Shown here one piece after another: positions 8,230 to 16,469 of a DNA stretch of 64,000 nt. The DNA comes from Pseudarthrobacter siccitolerans (GTDB lineage: Bacteria > Actinomycetota > Actinomycetes > Actinomycetales > Micrococcaceae), in NCBI RefSeq assembly GCF_030823375.1, contig NZ_JAUSXB010000001.1:3968001-4032000 (forward strand). The letters run 5' to 3'. Under the pieces are notes generated by a model, which ran no database searches, was not told where the DNA came from, and was given only the letters and a program-made list of their open reading frames with translations. The number at the start of each line of letters is the position of its first letter. Positions within the stretch are counted from its first letter, which is position 1. A program made the position numbers and the translations under genes.

Positions 8230-9668
8230 GCCGGCCTTCCGAAGATGATCTGTTCAACGGTGGCTTCGCGGACGCTTCCGTCCGCCAGTTGCCAGGAGAG
8301 GTGCTGGGACCGCGCCGGATTGATGGTGGCCCAATCGGATTCTGTGGCCAGCTGGAAGTAGCCGACGATTTCCGCCAGGCCCTGGGAGAGCGGGTAGGCG
8401 GCCGTGAGGTCGGCAAGGGTGGCCTGGTCCGCCTCGGCGAGGACGGCGTCGATGTTGGCCTTCAGGCGTTCCTTGTCCACATGGAACTGGTTGAACAGGG
8501 CGGCGGCGTCAACATCGCCGTCGTCGGCTGTTTCGATCAAGTCGTCCACCATCACCTTCCGGCTGGGCTCGTACAGCGGCCGCTCGAACGGCAGCACCAC
8601 GTCCACGGACGGTGCGTCAATCTCCATGAAGACGCCCGACGGCGGTGCCTCCCTGGTGGCAAGGGTGCCCGATTCGACGCTGCGGATCAGCTGCATGATG
8701 CGCTTGTTTTCCAGGAACACCTTGTCATCGAGAAGCCGGCGCATCTGCTGGGACAGCTGGCGGACCGTGGCCTGCGTCTGCTCCACAGCGGGAAGCCAGT
8801 CCTGGTGCAGGTTCGCCACGGCGTCCAGGCTGTCGGTTTTTGCCAATGCCTCGATCCGGGTGGCCCGCTGGAGCAGGTCCTGCAGTTCGCTGCGCAGCTG
8901 CGGGGACATCAGGTAATCCCAGAAGCCCTGGAACGTGCGGCCCTGCAGGGAGCTGCTGATGTCCTGCTGGTTGGTGAAGATCGATTCGAGGAGTTCGCCC
9001 TGGGTTCCGTCCCAGGTGGCGATCTGCTCCCGGACCTGGCGGTCCAGCTTGCGGAAGTTCTGTTCGACTTCGCGGAAATCGGACAGTAGGTCCCTGGCCA
9101 GGGCGGTCAATTGCTGGAGGTGGTCCAGCGCTTCCGGGCCGGTCATGACGCGGATGTTGCCGTCACGGATCCGCTGCATCTCGGCGTCGATCCCGTCCCG
9201 CTGCCGCTGCAGCTCCGCGAGCCGGACTTCCGGGTCCGTCTCGGACTGCTGGACCAGCTGTTTCAGGACCGCGAAGATGCTGGTGAGCCTGGACTGCGTG
9301 GCCACGAAATCCCGTCCGCGCAGGTTCTCCACCCAGCGGATTACGTCCTCGGCGGCTGCGGTTAAGTCGTAGTGGGGCTCGTCCACACCCGGGACGTAGT
9401 ACTTCCGCAGCCATTTGCGGCCGTCCGCCGCCCAGTCATCGAGGTATTCTCCGGTGGGGCGGGGGAACTTGTCCTGGCCGTCATTGTCCCGCAGCCCGAA
9501 CAGCACGTCATCCAGCACATCAATAAGTTCCTGCCGGCCCAGGTTCCGCTGGTTAGGGCCGGTGAATGCCGCCATGAAGAAGGTCAGGGCCAGCGGGGCG
9601 TTCTGGGCACGAAGCAGTGACCATCCTGCATGGTTCTCCCGCAGGGAATTGATGGCGTAGTAGTCCAT
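8226..9668 (-). CDS. jetA: Wadjet protein JetA (DUF3375, kleisin-like subunit)
   Basis: This 480-residue DUF3375 protein corresponds to the MksF/kleisin subunit that bridges the JetC heads and binds JetB. The N-terminus (AINSLRENHAGWSLLRAQNA) is typical of the family. The middle third is helical and coiled-coil-like (RLAELQRQRDGIDAEMQRIRDGN). I chose ATG 9668 because the family motif begins a few residues later; upstream in-frame starts add about 38 unrelated residues. It is the first gene of the operon, so the promoter should lie in 9669-9806, the 138 bases separating it from the end of the LysR gene. Confidence 0.9.
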   Translation of the reverse strand: MDYYAINSLRENHAGWSLLRAQNAPLALTFFMAAFTGPNQRNLGRQELIDVLDDVLFGLRDNDGQDKFPRPTGEYLDDWAADGRKWLRKYYVPGVDEPHYDLTAAAEDVIRWVENLRGRDFVATQSRLTSIFAVLKQLVQQSETDPEVRLAELQRQRDGIDAEMQRIRDGNIRVMTGPEALDHLQQLTALARDLLSDFREVEQNFRKLDRQVREQIATWDGTQGELLESIFTNQQDISSSLQGRTFQGFWDYLMSPQLRSELQDLLQRATRIEALAKTDSLDAVANLHQDWLPAVEQTQATVRQLSQQMRRLLDDKVFLENKRIMQLIRSVESGTLATREAPPSGVFMEIDAPSVDVVLPFERPLYEPSRKVMVDDLIETADDGDVDAAALFNQFHVDKERLKANIDAVLAEADQATLADLTAAYPLSQGLAEIVGYFQLATESDWATINPARSQHLSWQLADGSVREATVEQIIFGRPA

Positions 9669-9806
9669 GGGGTCCTCTGGACGGAAATAGGCGTGACGAT
9701 GACCGATGAGGCCTAAGCTACACGTTGCCTCCGACAATTTCCGCGGAGGCAGAGCGAACGGTCTCCACAGAAAGCGTAGCAACCTGGTCTGCTTCAGGAG
9801 CAGTAA

Positions 9807-10745
9807 CTAGAGGTAGTCGCCCGCCCGCTCACGAGCAACTTCCAACAGGGTGGAATGGAAGGCAACTTCAGCTGGGGCGTAGACCTTGTCCTGGCGCTGC
9901 GCCAGCAGTATCCGCCGCAGCGGTGCGCCAGGCCCGAGGCTGAGTACCCTCACGTCGGGATGCTGGAGTGACACGGCGGTTTTCGGCACCATGGCCACGC
10001 CCATGCCGACGCTCACCATGGCCTGCGCCTCCTGGTAATCATTGGCCAGGAAACCAATGGTTGGTTCGAAGCCGGCGTCGTGGGCCGAGCGCTGCAGGAC
10101 CTCCACCACCGGATGGGCCTCCGCCCGGACGATCCACGACTCGTTGCGCAGGTCCTCCATGCTGACCTGGTCCCGCCCTGCCAGCTTATGGCCGCGGGCC
10201 ACCAGGATCACCGTGCTCTCCTGGAAGACCTCGGTGACCCGGATGGACTCGTCCTCGAAGCGGTTCCAGGGGTAGTCCCAGAGCAGGCACAGTCCCGTGA
10301 CGCCGGATTCCAGGTCCCCCACCAGCTCGTCGAAGCGGGCGCTGCGCAGTGAAAGGCCGATGGCAGGGTAGCGCTTCTTGAAGGTCCGAATGACGATGGG
10401 CAGGAAGGACCCGGCCAGGGTGGGGAAGGTGCCTACCGTCAGCGATCCGCGCTTCAGGCCGGCGATCTGGCCCAGGTCGGACTGGGCTGCCTTCATTTGC
10501 CGGACGATCTTACGGGCATGACCGGCGAGTACCTGGCCGGCCTCAGTGGGCACCACCCCGCGGGAGCGGCGGTTCAGCAGGGGCTGCCCCACCTCCTGCT
10601 CGAGCTTCCGCAACTGCTGGGAAACGGCCGAAGGGGTATACATCATCAGCTCGGCGGCAGCGGTGATGGATCCCTGCTCCACCACCTCCAGGAGCAGGGC
10701 AAGCCGCCGGATATCGAACAGCGGCTGATCCTCTTCGTTAAGCAT
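9807..10745 (-). CDS. LysR-family transcriptional regulator of the prpF/carrier operon
   Basis: This is a 312-residue protein of normal LysR length. The helix-turn-helix is at residues 10-65 (ALLLEVVEQGSITAAAELMM, then SAVSQQLRKLEQEVG, PLLNRRSRGVVPTEAG). A two-lobed effector domain follows (LTVGTFPTLAGSFLPIVI). I placed the start at ATG 10745 (GAGAGGCAAACCG before it); an upstream in-frame start would add 33 non-conserved residues. It diverges from the prpF-like gene across a 238-base gap, the classic LysR layout. It therefore probably activates that operon in response to a carboxylic acid. Confidence 0.85.
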   Translation of the reverse strand: MLNEEDQPLFDIRRLALLLEVVEQGSITAAAELMMYTPSAVSQQLRKLEQEVGQPLLNRRSRGVVPTEAGQVLAGHARKIVRQMKAAQSDLGQIAGLKRGSLTVGTFPTLAGSFLPIVIRTFKKRYPAIGLSLRSARFDELVGDLESGVTGLCLLWDYPWNRFEDESIRVTEVFQESTVILVARGHKLAGRDQVSMEDLRNESWIVRAEAHPVVEVLQRSAHDAGFEPTIGFLANDYQEAQAMVSVGMGVAMVPKTAVSLQHPDVRVLSLGPGAPLRRILLAQRQDKVYAPAEVAFHSTLLEVARERAGDYL

Positions 10746-10983
10746 CGGTTTGCCTCTCTCTGCTTTTCGTTCATTCACTGCAGGAAGCCAGTGAAACCGG
10801 AGCTGGCCCGGTGCTTCACGAGCCTTCATCGGTGCTCGAGCCAATCTGATGGCCCATAGGTAGCAGTGAATGAAGCAACTCTACATTCCTCTTCACAAAT
10901 CCAACATTGTCCTAAAGTGTGATCTGGCTCAATCTTTTCTCAGGCCCCCAAAAGTTATTGGGGCGAAGGAGAGGTGGAAGTCG
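10746..10983. promoter_or_regulatory. Divergent promoter region, LysR gene / prpF-like operon
   Basis: This 238-base gap between divergent genes is AT-richer than its surroundings, especially 10860-10940. It holds a spaced dyad TGAAG-N15-CTTCA (10870s-10890s), the kind of half-site pair LysR proteins occupy. A ribosome binding site AAGGAGAGGTGG precedes ATG 10984. No exact promoter elements can be assigned with confidence. Confidence 0.4.
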
Positions 10984-12102
10984 ATGAAGATCGAAGCGGA
11001 ATGGATGCGTGGAGGTACCAGCAAGTGCTGGGTGTTCGAAGCAGAGCACCTCCGGGAGGGCGGCACCAGCCTCGATGTGCTGCTGCCGCGGCTGTTCGGC
11101 AGTCCCGACCCGCGCCAGATTGACGGCGTCGGCGGCGCGACCTCCACCACCAGCAAAGCAATAATCCTGCACCGGCCCGCCGGCGGGGACATCGACGTCG
11201 AATACACCTTCGCCCAGGTGGGCATCGAAGAAGCCGGTGTGGACTGGGGCAGCAACTGCGGAAACGGCTCCGCCGTCGTGGGCCTGTACGCGATCGAGAA
11301 AGGCTGGGTGGTCCCCACCGGAGACATCACCCGGATCGTCACCCGCAACACGAACACCAACCAAATCATCGTCCAGCGCGTACCAACTCCTGCAGGTGCC
11401 CTGCCCGGCATTCCCGAAGGGGAGATGCCCGGCGTGCCGTTCCCCGGCTACCCCGTAGGGCTCGGCTTCCAGGACCCCGCCGGCAAAACCACCGGGGCGC
11501 TGCTTCCCACCGGCGCCCCAACGGACACCATCGCAGCCGGCGGAACCTCCTGGACCGTATCAATGGTCGACGCCGGAGCACCGGTGGTGATGGTCCGCGC
11601 GGAGGAGCTGGGCCTGGACCCAACCCGTTACGAGAGCTGGCGGGCAGGGGTGGAGCTGCAGTTGGACACCCTGGAGCAGATCCGGCGGCAGGCAGCCGTG
11701 CGGATGGGGCTGGCCCCCACCACCGCCGAAGCTGCCCGGGCCATCCCCAAGCTCGCCATCGTGGCCGCCCCCGGCAACGCCGAACGCGGCTCCGACGTCA
11801 ACGTCATGATGCTCTCCATGGGCAAGCCCCACCCGGCCCTGGCCATCACCGGCAGCATCGCCCTGACCCTGGCCGCCCGCACCACGGGCACCGTTATGCA
11901 CGCCCTCACAGGCGGAACCGTAGGGGCCACCCTGCGGCTGCGGACCCCCGCCGGGGTGATTGAAACCTGGAGCGAGGAGCACAACGGAAGCCTGCTCGTT
12001 GGCGTCGACCGCACTGCCCGCACTATCGCCACCACCATCATCCACCTCCCCGAGGTTTCCGGCCGCCCAGCAGCTGCCGCCCTCGCGGGAGCCACTCAAT
12101 GA
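10984..12102 (+). CDS. PrpF-family isomerase (aconitate / oxalomesaconate type)
   Basis: This 372-residue protein of the PrpF family (two diaminopimelate-epimerase-like halves) isomerises double bonds in unsaturated tricarboxylates. Examples are 2-methylaconitate in propionate breakdown and 4-oxalomesaconate in gallate/protocatechuate breakdown. Visible family motifs are WMRGGTSKCWVF, with the catalytic-side Cys, QIDGVGGATSTTSK, the VDWGSNCGNGSAVVG loop, and ISRP-free C-terminal VNVMMLSMGKPHPA. Start ATG 10984 has AAGGAGAGG upstream. A carrier gene follows 12 bases later. There is no prpB/C/D and no ring-cleavage gene nearby, so the substrate may be imported (for example aconitate or citraconate). 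Confidence 0.85.
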   Translation: MKIEAEWMRGGTSKCWVFEAEHLREGGTSLDVLLPRLFGSPDPRQIDGVGGATSTTSKAIILHRPAGGDIDVEYTFAQVGIEEAGVDWGSNCGNGSAVVGLYAIEKGWVVPTGDITRIVTRNTNTNQIIVQRVPTPAGALPGIPEGEMPGVPFPGYPVGLGFQDPAGKTTGALLPTGAPTDTIAAGGTSWTVSMVDAGAPVVMVRAEELGLDPTRYESWRAGVELQLDTLEQIRRQAAVRMGLAPTTAEAARAIPKLAIVAAPGNAERGSDVNVMMLSMGKPHPALAITGSIALTLAARTTGTVMHALTGGTVGATLRLRTPAGVIETWSEEHNGSLLVGVDRTARTIATTIIHLPEVSGRPAAAALAGATQ

Positions 12103-12114
12103 GGAGTAAGCACC

Positions 12115-13557
12115 ATGACTAAGACTGCGCAACGCCCCACCGACACTGTTGAAGAGACGCGGGACCAACAGTCACCGCGCCCCAACCGCCGCCGTATCCT
12201 ACTCATGGTGGTGGCCGGCCTCACCCTCCTGAGCCTGGCTGCCCTTGTGCTGGGAGGTGGCATCCTTAACCCGGCTGCCACCTCGGAACCGGAGCACACC
12301 ATGACCGCCGTACAGATCATCCCGCTCGTCATCCTCGTGGTGATGTTCGTCGTCGCCACCAAATGGCCGCTGAACATCGGCGTGATGGGGCTGGTGGCGT
12401 CCTTCGGAGTCGGCTACTTCATGCTCGGCATGAGCGACAAGCAGATCCTCGAGGAATTCCCGGCCAGCATCGTCCTGACGATCATCGGCGTCACCTACTT
12501 CTTCAGCATGGCGCAGCGGAACGGCACCATCAACATCATCGTCCAGACCTGCGTCCGCCTTGTCCGGGGCAAGACGATGCTGCTGCCCTGGGTCTTCTTC
12601 CTGATCGCTGCCGCGCTGACGTCGCTGGGCACCTTCTCGCCGGCCGCCGTCGCCCTGCTGGCACCCGCGGCCCTCGGCTTTGCGTACGAGTCCCGCATCC
12701 ACCCCGTTGTGATGGGCGCGTTCATTATCAACGGCGCCCACGCCGGCGGCTTCTCACCACTGTCCGTCGCTGGCGTGCTGGTGCACGACATCTCGGTAAA
12801 GAACGGCTTTCCCATTGACCAGGGCTCGCTCTTCGCGGCCAGCTTCGCCCTGAACCTCATCCTCTCCGCCCTCACGGTGGCCCTGTTCGCCCTCTTGGGT
12901 AAGCTGCGTGACGGCGAAGGCGGCCAGCATGCCGACATCGACACCACCAGCACCGGCCGCCCCCACGGCCAGCAGATCCTCACCCTGGTCCTGATCGCGG
13001 CAATGCTGGTGTGCACCTTGGGCTTCCACATGCCCATCGGCTTCGTTGCCCTCGCCGCTGGCCTCTTGCTGGCATTCGTGAACATCAAAGAACACCAGAC
13101 CTTCATCGGCGGCATTTCCTGGTCCACCGTCCTACTCGTGGCCGGCATGATCACCTACGTCTCCCTCCTCCAGCACGTGGGCGTCATCGACACCCTCGCC
13201 GAGCAGGCACTGGCACTGGGTGCGCCCCTGCTGATCGCCCTGGTGCTCTGCTACGTCATCGGTGTCGGCTCCGCCTTCGCCTCCTCCACCGCCCTGTTGA
13301 CCGCGTTCATCCCGCTCGCAGGCCCTCTCTTGGCGTCCAGTTCGCTGAGCGCTTCGGGTACGGTGGCGGCCCTGGCGATCGCCGCGACAGTGGTTGACGT
13401 TTCCCCCTTCTCCACCGACGGCGCGCTGGTGGTTGCCAACGCCCGCGACAACGACCGCCAGCGCGTCTACAAGCAGCTGATGATGTACTCCGGCGGCGTG
13501 GTGCTGGTAGCTCCGGCTTTGGCCTGGGCCCTGCTGGTACCCACCGGCATCATGTAG
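12115..13557 (+). CDS. SLC13/MatC-type carboxylate permease
   Basis: This 480-residue integral membrane protein has a cytoplasmic Arg-rich N-terminus, then about 11-12 hydrophobic segments. The layout resembles the ion-transporter superfamily (SLC13, DcuC, MatC). Repeated polar breaks FSPAAVALLAPAA, GAHAGGFSPLSVAG and GVGSAFASSTALLTAFIPLAG resemble the re-entrant substrate loops of di/tricarboxylate carriers. It sits 12 bases behind the PrpF-like gene. The likely job is to import the unsaturated tri- or dicarboxylate that PrpF isomerises. Exact substrate unknown. Confidence 0.75.
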   Translation: MTKTAQRPTDTVEETRDQQSPRPNRRRILLMVVAGLTLLSLAALVLGGGILNPAATSEPEHTMTAVQIIPLVILVVMFVVATKWPLNIGVMGLVASFGVGYFMLGMSDKQILEEFPASIVLTIIGVTYFFSMAQRNGTINIIVQTCVRLVRGKTMLLPWVFFLIAAALTSLGTFSPAAVALLAPAALGFAYESRIHPVVMGAFIINGAHAGGFSPLSVAGVLVHDISVKNGFPIDQGSLFAASFALNLILSALTVALFALLGKLRDGEGGQHADIDTTSTGRPHGQQILTLVLIAAMLVCTLGFHMPIGFVALAAGLLLAFVNIKEHQTFIGGISWSTVLLVAGMITYVSLLQHVGVIDTLAEQALALGAPLLIALVLCYVIGVGSAFASSTALLTAFIPLAGPLLASSSLSASGTVAALAIAATVVDVSPFSTDGALVVANARDNDRQRVYKQLMMYSGGVVLVAPALAWALLVPTGIM

Positions 13558-13583
13558 CCAATACTCTCCATCTGGACCTACCG

Positions 13584-13619
13584 CAACGGCCCGTCAGCGC
13601 TTCGGCTGAGGGGCCGTTG
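13584..13619. terminator. Hairpin between convergent carrier and monooxygenase genes
   Basis: CAACGGCCC and GGGCCGTTG pair over nine bases, with an inner TCAGC/GCTGA stem and a GCTTCG-type loop. The hairpin lies in the 79-base gap between two convergent genes and can end transcription from both sides. No long T run follows. Confidence 0.65.
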
Positions 13620-13636
13620 CCGTTGAGAAGACGGGT

Positions 13637-14890
13637 TCATGCGCGCCGGCCCGCGAGGTGCTCCACCACGTACCGGGCGTCGTCGCCCACCAGGCCAACC
13701 GTCGCGGAGGCGTGCCTCGTCAGCCAGGGCAGTCCTACCGCGTAGAGGCCGGGGACCTCAGTGACTCCCTGGCTGTGCCGCGGGTAATTCCACTCATCCA
13801 GCACCGGGATGTCCAGGAAGCTGAAGTCCAGGCTGTAGCCGGTGGCCCAGATGATGGACCTGATGTTTTCCGTCTCCAGGTCCAGCCGGGCGCCGGACTC
13901 CGCGGGAAGCCACGGATCGTCCGGGACAGGGTCGGCAGCTGGCGCCTCGATGCCAGCCGCCTGGATGTAGGCGTCCGCCAGCCTCAGCCGCTGGCTGAAC
14001 CCCGCCTCCACCAGCGCCAGGCGTCCGGGAAGATCGTCACTAAAGGTGAGGACGCCGTCGGCCGCTCCCTCGAAGCGGCCGTGCAGGCAGACTCCGCGGC
14101 GCCCGAGCTCCCGCATGTGGATGCTGTGTCCGCCGCCGTTGCCGGAGATCAGCGGATTGCAGAGGAAACGGCCGGCGGGGGAGGGGAGGTTCTCCACCTG
14201 GAGCCCGTTGAAGCCGTACTCCGGACCGTGGAGGTTCAGCTCGAGGATCCAGTGGAGGACGTCCTGGCCACGGTACCGGCGCGGGGCCTCGGGGCAGGTT
14301 GAAACGGACAGGTGCACCTGGCGGCCGGCGTCCAGCAGGTCCTCGGTGATCTGGCCGCCGGATTGGCCGGTGCCCACCACCAGGACAGCGCCATCGGGCA
14401 GCTGCCGCGGGTTGCGGTAGTCGTGGCTGTGCAGCTGATGCACGTGAGCGGGGATGTCCGCGGAGGCCGAGGGGACGCGCGCGTGCTGGAACGCGCCGTT
14501 CGCGAGGACCACATTCGCCGCGGCCAGCGGGCCGCTGGTGGTTTCCACCGTGAAGGTGCCGTCTGTCCTGCTGATCCTCGTAGCCTCTGTCTCCAGCTGC
14601 ACCGGTGCGGCGATCCGCCGGGCGTAATGGCGGAAAAGCTCGATGACGGCATCGCGGGGAATGAAAACGTCCGGTTCGGAGCCGCCATACGGGAGCCCCG
14701 GGAGCCTGCAGAAAAAGTTGGGCGTGTTCAGGTAAAAGGAGTCCCACCGGTCCTGCCAGGCCCCGCCCAGCCCGCTCCGCCGCTCCAGGAGCAGGTGCTC
14801 CACGCCGTGCTGCGTGAGCCAGTAACTGGTGGCCAGCCCCGCCTGCCCTGCGCCAATCACCAGGGTGTTGACGCTTCGTGCTTTCTCCAT
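13637..14890 (-). CDS. Flavin-dependent monooxygenase / FAD-NAD(P) oxidoreductase
   Basis: This 417-residue protein has an FAD Rossmann loop VIGAGQAG (residues 11-18). A second NADPH loop VLVVGTGQSGGQ lies near residue 165, and ATGYSLDF near residue 345. That pattern fits class B flavoprotein monooxygenases (FMO, N-hydroxylating or Baeyer-Villiger-like), about 400 residues long. Start ATG 14890 has AGGAGAACATC. It is a single-gene unit, convergent with the carrier. The FMO signature FxGxxxHxxxY is not clearly present, so the substrate and even the oxygenase activity are open. Confidence 0.75.
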   Translation of the reverse strand: MEKARSVNTLVIGAGQAGLATSYWLTQHGVEHLLLERRSGLGGAWQDRWDSFYLNTPNFFCRLPGLPYGGSEPDVFIPRDAVIELFRHYARRIAAPVQLETEATRISRTDGTFTVETTSGPLAAANVVLANGAFQHARVPSASADIPAHVHQLHSHDYRNPRQLPDGAVLVVGTGQSGGQITEDLLDAGRQVHLSVSTCPEAPRRYRGQDVLHWILELNLHGPEYGFNGLQVENLPSPAGRFLCNPLISGNGGGHSIHMRELGRRGVCLHGRFEGAADGVLTFSDDLPGRLALVEAGFSQRLRLADAYIQAAGIEAPAADPVPDDPWLPAESGARLDLETENIRSIIWATGYSLDFSFLDIPVLDEWNYPRHSQGVTEVPGLYAVGLPWLTRHASATVGLVGDDARYVVEHLAGRRA

Positions 14891-15132
14891 GATGTTCTCC
14901 TGGTCAGGAGGGGGTGAATCTGTTGGCAGGATACGCCCGTCCCGCCGCTGTGGTAATCAGTGTCCCGAAACTCCTGTAGTGTTGATCCTGTTGTTGTGTT
15001 TATGCAGTTGGTAGTTCAGGCAGTACGCGCGGTCGAAAGTCCGCGTTCTTCTGAAGTAGCGGTTTTGAACACCCCACACCGGAGGACCCGAAAGTCGGGA
15101 CTTTTCCTCCACCTTCACGAAGGACAAAAATA
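14891..15132 (+). promoter_or_regulatory. Promoter and structured leader of the cold-shock gene
   Basis: These 242 bases precede the cold-shock gene. From about 15010 on they contain nested hairpins: CGCGGTCGAAAGTCCGCG (about 15032-15049), then GGAGGA (15081-15086) pairing with TCCTCC (15105-15110) around an inner CCCG-AAAGT-CGGG stem. The ribosome binding site GAAGGA at about 15118-15124 sits just outside the second hairpin. Long folded leaders are typical of cspA-type mRNAs, where refolding in the cold exposes the start region. Confidence 0.5.
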
Positions 15133-15336
15133 ATGGCTACTGGTACCGTCAAATGGTTTAACGCTGAAAAGGGCTTCGGCTTCATTTCCCCCGATGACTC
15201 CTCGCAGGATGTTTTCGCACACTACTCTGCGATCAACTCCAACGGCTTCCGCTCCCTCGAAGAGAACCAGAAGGTTTCCTTCGAAACCGAGCAGGGCCCC
15301 AAGGGTCCCCAGGCCACCAACATCCAGGCTCTCTAA
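15133..15336 (+). CDS. cspA: Cold-shock protein, CspA family
   Basis: This 67-residue single cold-shock domain has both RNA-binding motifs: KGFGFIS (RNP1) and DVFAHYSAI (RNP2-like, with Tyr in place of the more usual His after HF/HY). It starts [17 protein letters not shown] like most actinobacterial Csps. It acts as an RNA chaperone that melts mRNA structure in the cold and often also in fast growth. A strong terminator follows at 15377, so it is monocistronic. Confidence 0.97.
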   Translation: MATGTVKWFNAEKGFGFISPDDSSQDVFAHYSAINSNGFRSLEENQKVSFETEQGPKGPQATNIQAL

Positions 15337-15376
15337 TTTCTTAGGGAAACTGGGGCCTTTGGGTTTCAATTTTTGA

Positions 15377-15403
15377 GCAGGGCCGGTCACTGACCGGCCC
15401 TGC
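15377..15403 (+). terminator. Rho-independent terminator of cspA
   Basis: GCAGGGCCGGTCA is followed by its exact complement TGACCGGCCCTGC around a tiny loop, and then TTTTGTTT. This gives a stem of about 12 pairs with a T run on the plus strand, 40 bases after the cspA stop. Confidence 0.95.
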
Positions 15404-15477
15404 TTTTGTTTAACCCGGCCGTGCTACAACGGCTTGATGCGAAGGGTTGTCCCGGGAGGGTTGGCTCCGGCGGGTTC

Positions 15478-15541
15478 CGGCAGGCTCAACCACCGGTGAG
15501 GGTCCCGGGAGGCTCAACCACCGACAGGCTCAGCCGCCTGT
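15478..15541. repeat. Short degenerate direct repeats, 'GGCTCAACCACCG' type
   Basis: Three near copies of AGGCTCAACCACCG (the third as AGGCTCAGCCGCC) occur within 65 bases between the cspA terminator and the gntR stop. A fourth lies at about 20203-20222 (TTTCGACAGGCTCAACACCG). They look like members of a dispersed intergenic repeat common in high-GC actinobacteria. No coding role. Confidence 0.5.
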
Positions 15542-16276
15542 CTAGTGCAGCCCCATCGCGTTCCGGACTTCGTCGAGAATGTGATGCATGGCGGTTTCCG
15601 CGGCAACGGCGTCTCCTCCGGCCACGGCGGCAGCCACATCCTCATGTGCCTGGAGCGCTTCGTTCCTGGGCTTGAACGGCATGAGCCCCTGCTGGGTCCG
15701 GCTGGTCAGCACCTCGGCCACCATGCCTTCCAGGGCGAGGAACATTTCGTTGCCGCAGCTCTCCAGCAGCAGGCAGTGGAACTCGATATCGGCCGCGAGA
15801 AACGCCTCGAGCTCGCCTGCCTCGCCCAGCCGGCGGAGGTCGGCGGCAAGGGAAGTGAGCTTGGCCCGCTCGGCGGCGCTTGCGCGGCGCGCGGCCCCGG
15901 CTGCGGCAATGGGTTCGACGGCGATGCGCAGCTCCGTCAGGCTGCTGTACTGGACGTCCCGCCGGTCGGAGGCAAGCCGCCAGCGCACCAGCTTGGGGTC
16001 GAAGACATTCCAGAACCGGCGCTCCTGCACCACAATGCCCACCCGCCGCCGCGAGTACACCAGGTTCATTGATTCGAGGACTTTCATGGTGTCCCGCGCA
16101 ACGGTGCGCGAAATCCCGTACTCGTGCTGGAGCCCTTCGAGGGTGAGCCGGCTTCCGGGCGGCAGGTCGCCGGAGGCGATGGCTACGCCAAGTGCCTCCA
16201 CAACGCGTCCCTGCATGGCGGGGGAGGTCCCGCCGTCGTCCGCCCTGTCCTGGTCCTGTGGTGTCGCCGTCGACAT
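15542..16276 (-). CDS. gntR: GntR/FadR-type repressor of the gluconate genes
   Basis: This is a 244-residue protein. The winged helix-turn-helix is at residues 22-90 (PPGSRLTLEGLQHEYGISRT, VARDTMKVLESMNLV, then the wing RRRVGIVVQER). An FCD effector domain follows (LTELRIAVEPIAAAGAARRA; AADIEFHCLLLESCGNEMF), with the Asp/His residues that usually bind a metal and an organic acid. Start ATG 16276 has AGGAAGGCAGGAAG. It diverges from gntK-gntP over a 193-base gap containing two perfect small dyads, so it most likely represses the gnt operon until gluconate (or a derivative) binds. Confidence 0.9.
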   Translation of the reverse strand: MSTATPQDQDRADDGGTSPAMQGRVVEALGVAIASGDLPPGSRLTLEGLQHEYGISRTVARDTMKVLESMNLVYSRRRVGIVVQERRFWNVFDPKLVRWRLASDRRDVQYSSLTELRIAVEPIAAAGAARRASAAERAKLTSLAADLRRLGEAGELEAFLAADIEFHCLLLESCGNEMFLALEGMVAEVLTSRTQQGLMPFKPRNEALQAHEDVAAAVAGGDAVAAETAMHHILDEVRNAMGLH

Positions 16277-16356
16277 CTTCCTGCCTTCCTTTGCGCGCCT
16301 GCGCGCGGTATCAGCTTACCGAACGATCAGCCAAAGGTATGACTTGTGACACGAAA

Positions 16357-16367
16357 AGATAGTATCT
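16357..16367. promoter_or_regulatory. Operator-like dyad 1 for GntR
   Basis: AGATA-G-TATCT is a perfect 11-base palindrome in the gntR-gntK gap. It resembles the GATAGTA core of GntR sites known in Corynebacterium. Its location between divergent regulator and target supports an operator. Confidence 0.55.
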
Positions 16368-16377
16368 GTGGCCTAGA

Positions 16378-16390
16378 AAGGTGATACCTT
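16378..16390. promoter_or_regulatory. Operator-like dyad 2 for GntR
   Basis: AAGGT-GAT-ACCTT is a perfect palindrome 10 bases after the first dyad, sharing the GATA core with it. Together they give two tandem half-turn-spaced sites upstream of gntK. Confidence 0.55.
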
Positions 16391-16469
16391 ATCTCCTGTG
16401 CGTTTTCCGCCAAGGATGCGCAAAGAGAGTTCTTCCCTAAGCCAACGGCGTCTTCTTCGGAGGTAAAAC

